Below are positions 61,868-64,000 of a DNA stretch of 64,000 nucleotides, one piece after another; the first letter of the stretch is position 1; each line of letters begins with the position of its first letter. Made by a program: the position numbers and the translations under genes. The notes under the pieces were generated by a model that saw only the letters and a list, made by a program, of their open reading frames with translations, was not told the origin of the DNA and made no database searches. Source of the DNA: an uncultured Drancourtella sp. (GTDB lineage: Bacteria; Bacillota; Clostridia; Lachnospirales; Lachnospiraceae); the NCBI GenBank assembly GCA_937880845.1, contig CALFLL010000020.1:50453-114452 (forward strand), in the 5' to 3' direction.

Positions 61868-63169
61868 ATGAAGGACAAAATAAAAAAAGTGCTTCATGTC
61901 AAAAAACGAGAAACCATCCCGGATCTATCGGCTCCGGGGTGTGTCGTCAGCATAAAGCGAAGATATACGGAAAAGGAAAAAACAAATTTGGAGTCGTGGT
62001 CGTTTCGACATCAGGGTAAAATCCGGAGCTTCACAGAGGAAAAACAACGCAGAGTTTCGCGGAGGAAAAAAAGGAGGTATAAACTTCTTGGTCTGGTTGT
62101 ATGTATTTTTGCGGTTGTTGTGTGTTGTCTTGTCATGAATTTGCAGACTTATACAAAGATTGAGGTATTAAGTCAGGAAAAAGGACCCGGATTAGGGAAA
62201 AGCCACTATATAAGATTCGGGGAAGATATACTCTGTTATAACAAAGATACGACCATTATGCTTGATATGAAGGGGAAAGAACTTTGGAAAGAAGGATATC
62301 AGATACAAAATCCGGTTATGGAAGTAAATAAAGAGGCTGCAGTTTTAATAGACCGAGGCGGAAACGACTTTATGATATTTGATAAAAACGGAATGAAAGG
62401 AAGAGTGCATACGGCTCTTCCGATAGAAAAAGTGTCTATATCAGAAAAAGGGATAACGGCAGTTTTGCTGAAAGATAAAAATATGCCAAATATACTGTGC
62501 TATGATGCAGAAGGAAAGTTGTTGATCGAATACAAAGTTTCCACGGCTATATCGGGATATCCGTTAGATCTTGCACTGTCACCTGACGGAACGATGTTGA
62601 TGGTTTCTTATTTGAAAATTCAAAATGGGGAGATCGACACAGAGGTGTCTTATTATGATTTCGGTAAGAAACGAGAAACGGAAGAAGAGTATAAGATAAG
62701 CAGCAAGACATATAAAGATGTAATTGTTCCGGATGTATTTTTTGTATCAAACGAGAAATCAGCTGCGGTGGGAACACAAGGCTTCATGATTTATGAAGGA
62801 GACAGGCCGGAAGAAGAAAAAAACGTTAAGATTTCGACAGAAATAAAAAGCGTTTGTTACGATGAAAATTATCTTGTCATTGTATTGAAAAATTCTGAAA
62901 AAGCGGGATATCGGCTTTGCATGTATGATTATAACGGGAAAAAAGTCTTGAAAGAGGATTTTAAGGGAGAATATGATAAAATAAAAATAGATGATGAGCA
63001 GATTATTATGTATAGTGCAAATCAGTGCAGTATTTATAATAAAAACGGAGTACATCGTTTTGAGGGAAGTATGGGAACAAATATAGATAATATTTTCCCG
63101 GCAGCAGAGTTTAACAGATACATGATAGCAAATGATAAAGGAATACAAACGGTACGATTGACAAAGTAG
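61868..63169 (+). CDS. DUF5711 family membrane-anchored protein
   Basis: 433 residues. A basic cytosolic N-terminus of ~75 residues, one span (about 77-95), and an external region built of repeated WD/PQQ-like beta blades (CYNKDTTIMLDMKGKELWKE, LALSPDGTMLMVSYLKIQNG, LCMYDYNGKKVLKEDFKGEY). Matches DUF5711, a Lachnospiraceae family of unknown function. It sits between the MPN-LysM gene and cvpA with short gaps, so these three may form one envelope-related operon. AAAGGGG before ATG. Confidence 0.8.
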   Translation: MKDKIKKVLHVKKRETIPDLSAPGCVVSIKRRYTEKEKTNLESWSFRHQGKIRSFTEEKQRRVSRRKKRRYKLLGLVVCIFAVVVCCLVMNLQTYTKIEVLSQEKGPGLGKSHYIRFGEDILCYNKDTTIMLDMKGKELWKEGYQIQNPVMEVNKEAAVLIDRGGNDFMIFDKNGMKGRVHTALPIEKVSISEKGITAVLLKDKNMPNILCYDAEGKLLIEYKVSTAISGYPLDLALSPDGTMLMVSYLKIQNGEIDTEVSYYDFGKKRETEEEYKISSKTYKDVIVPDVFFVSNEKSAAVGTQGFMIYEGDRPEEEKNVKISTEIKSVCYDENYLVIVLKNSEKAGYRLCMYDYNGKKVLKEDFKGEYDKIKIDDEQIIMYSANQCSIYNKNGVHRFEGSMGTNIDNIFPAAEFNRYMIANDKGIQTVRLTK

Positions 63170-63177
63170 GAGAAGAG

Positions 63178-63897
63178 ATGAACTGGTTATTTTATACAGT
63201 AGTGGTTGTGCTCTTGATAGGAGCATTAGTAGGATACAGAAGGGGAGCCATAAGGATTGCGGTGTCGCTTCTGGCGATAATTATTACACTGGGAGTTACC
63301 TTTCTTTTGACTCCGAGAGTAACAGATATTGTTATAGAACAAACTTCGGCAGATGAATGGATCGAAGAAAAAGGACAAGATGTGTTGGAAAGTGTTTTGA
63401 ATGAATCATGGCAGGCAAAAGAAGATGAAGATAAGGAAATGACAAAACAATTCCAGAGCCAGCTCATTGAAAATGCAGAGGTGCCTCAGATTATCAAAGA
63501 TTATTTTCAGAGAAATAATAATCCGGAAGTATATACTTTGCTGGGAGCAGAAAACTTTACGGATTACATTACAAAAAGTATCAGTAGGCTGATCATAAGT
63601 CTTGTTGTATCTGTATGTATTTTTGCGGTTGTATCTCTGGTGATAAGATTGATATTATATGCTCTTGATGTGGTTTCCGTTTTGCCGGTCATAGGAACAG
63701 TAAACCGATTGGCGGGAGCTTTGTTTGGCACAGTAGCCGCATTGCTTGTCATCTGGCTTGCATTTATGCTTATCACAGTATTTTGTACGGCAGAAAGTGG
63801 AATGAAACTGATGACAATGATTAATGAAAATGAATTCCTGAGCTTTTTATACAATAATAACTATGTCATGAAAATGGTTACGGGCTTCCTCGGGTAG
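63178..63897 (+). CDS. CvpA-family membrane protein
   Basis: 239 residues. CvpA/colicin V production family: four spans (about 2-18, 28-48, 140-165, 180-205), with NWLFYTVVVVLLIGALVGYR, RRGAIRIAVSLLAIIITLG and VVSVLPVIGTVNRLAGALFG as conserved parts. An acidic ~85-residue external loop separates the two pairs. The precise role is unknown; CvpA proteins affect envelope integrity. Starts 8 nt after DUF5711; the stop is inside the terminator stem. Confidence 0.85.
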   Translation: MNWLFYTVVVVLLIGALVGYRRGAIRIAVSLLAIIITLGVTFLLTPRVTDIVIEQTSADEWIEEKGQDVLESVLNESWQAKEDEDKEMTKQFQSQLIENAEVPQIIKDYFQRNNNPEVYTLLGAENFTDYITKSISRLIISLVVSVCIFAVVSLVIRLILYALDVVSVLPVIGTVNRLAGALFGTVAALLVIWLAFMLITVFCTAESGMKLMTMINENEFLSFLYNNNYVMKMVTGFLG

Positions 63898-63910
63898 AGG
63901 AAGCTTTTTT
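63884..63910 (+). terminator. hairpin terminator overlapping the cvpA stop codon
   Basis: GCTTCCTC (63884-63891) pairs with GAGGAAGC (63897-63904), then TTTTTT. The TAG stop (63895-63897) lies at the loop/stem border. Confidence 0.85.
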
Positions 63911-63958
63911 ATTGATGAAAATTAATAGAATAAAAAAGAAGAAAAATAAAAAAAGGTG

Positions 63959-63987
63959 TTGACATTTATAAGGGGAGGTGATAAGAT
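63959..63987 (+). promoter_or_regulatory. strong promoter at the window edge
   Basis: TTGACA (63959-63964), 17-nt spacer, TAAGAT (63982-63987), preceded by an A-rich UP-like tract and the same AAAAAGGTNTTGACA context as the tRNA-Phe/Gly promoter. The driven gene lies outside the window; a stable RNA operon is plausible. Confidence 0.6.
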
Positions 63988-64000
63988 ATAACACGTTCCG

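Overview
The window reads as a chromosomal segment of a spore-forming Gram-positive anaerobe of the Lachnospiraceae (Clostridia). The grounds are the moderately low GC by eye, strong AGGAGG-type ribosome binding sites, a T-box leader, sporulation genes (spoVG, yabP, yabQ, spoIIE, a cotS-like gene), paired glgC/glgD, a DnaD/DnaI-type primosome, and gene orders shared with Bacillus and Clostridia. Species is not determined. No phage, intact transposase, CRISPR array or rRNA gene is visible.

Layout. 1-3.5 kb: the 3' end of a PucR-type regulator, a nitroreductase, a P-loop kinase-like protein and a two-domain membrane protein. 3.5-5.1 kb: a decayed patch with an XRE-regulator remnant, a DUF4180 gene, a frameshifted DUF3791 remnant and repeated hairpins. 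5.2-20.2 kb: an ABC exporter, two OmpR-type response regulator/kinase pairs (the second VanRS-like) separated by asnS, a methyltransferase gene interrupted by an in-frame stop, a large lipid-anchored or membrane-anchored secreted protein, and a YhaO/YhaN-like nuclease/ATPase pair. 20.2-25 kb (minus strand): prs, dnaI, dnaD-like and murC, with three DnaA boxes between dnaD and murC. 25.3-35 kb: glgC-glgD, spoVG, rluA-type synthase, T-box-proS-cca, cotS-like, phosphoglucomutase. 35-42 kb: the conserved hup-rqcP-yabP-yabQ-divIC-spoIIE-tilS-hpt-ftsH cluster. 42-46 kb: a GH13 enzyme, an LCP protein and tRNA-Tyr/tRNA-Leu. 46.3-50.4 kb: a structured RNA candidate, three small accessory genes and an overlapping pair with a RelA-type synthetase. 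50.4-57.8 kb: tRNA-Phe/tRNA-Gly, map, pfkA, dnaX-ybaB-recR, and a fructose-6-phosphate aldolase/transketolase set. 57.8-64 kb: a frameshifted arylsulfotransferase, a cyclic-di-AMP receptor with an HD-domain neighbour, a degenerate MPN-LysM protein, DUF5711, cvpA, and a strong promoter at the edge.

Functionally, most of the window is housekeeping: replication and recombination (dnaD, dnaI, dnaX, recR, hup), translation (asnS, proS, cca, tilS, tRNAs, map), envelope (murC, LCP, divIC), carbon metabolism (pfkA, transketolase halves, aldolase, pgm, glgCD) and sporulation. The parts most worth a second look are the DnaA-box cluster in front of the primosome genes, the degenerate JAMM/MPN domain fused to LysM, an exact A_AAA_AAG heptamer at the arylsulfotransferase frameshift, the structured RNA after tRNA-Leu, the RelA-domain gene pair, and a 32-bp perfect palindrome inside cca. 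All calls come from reading the sequence; no database search was run.
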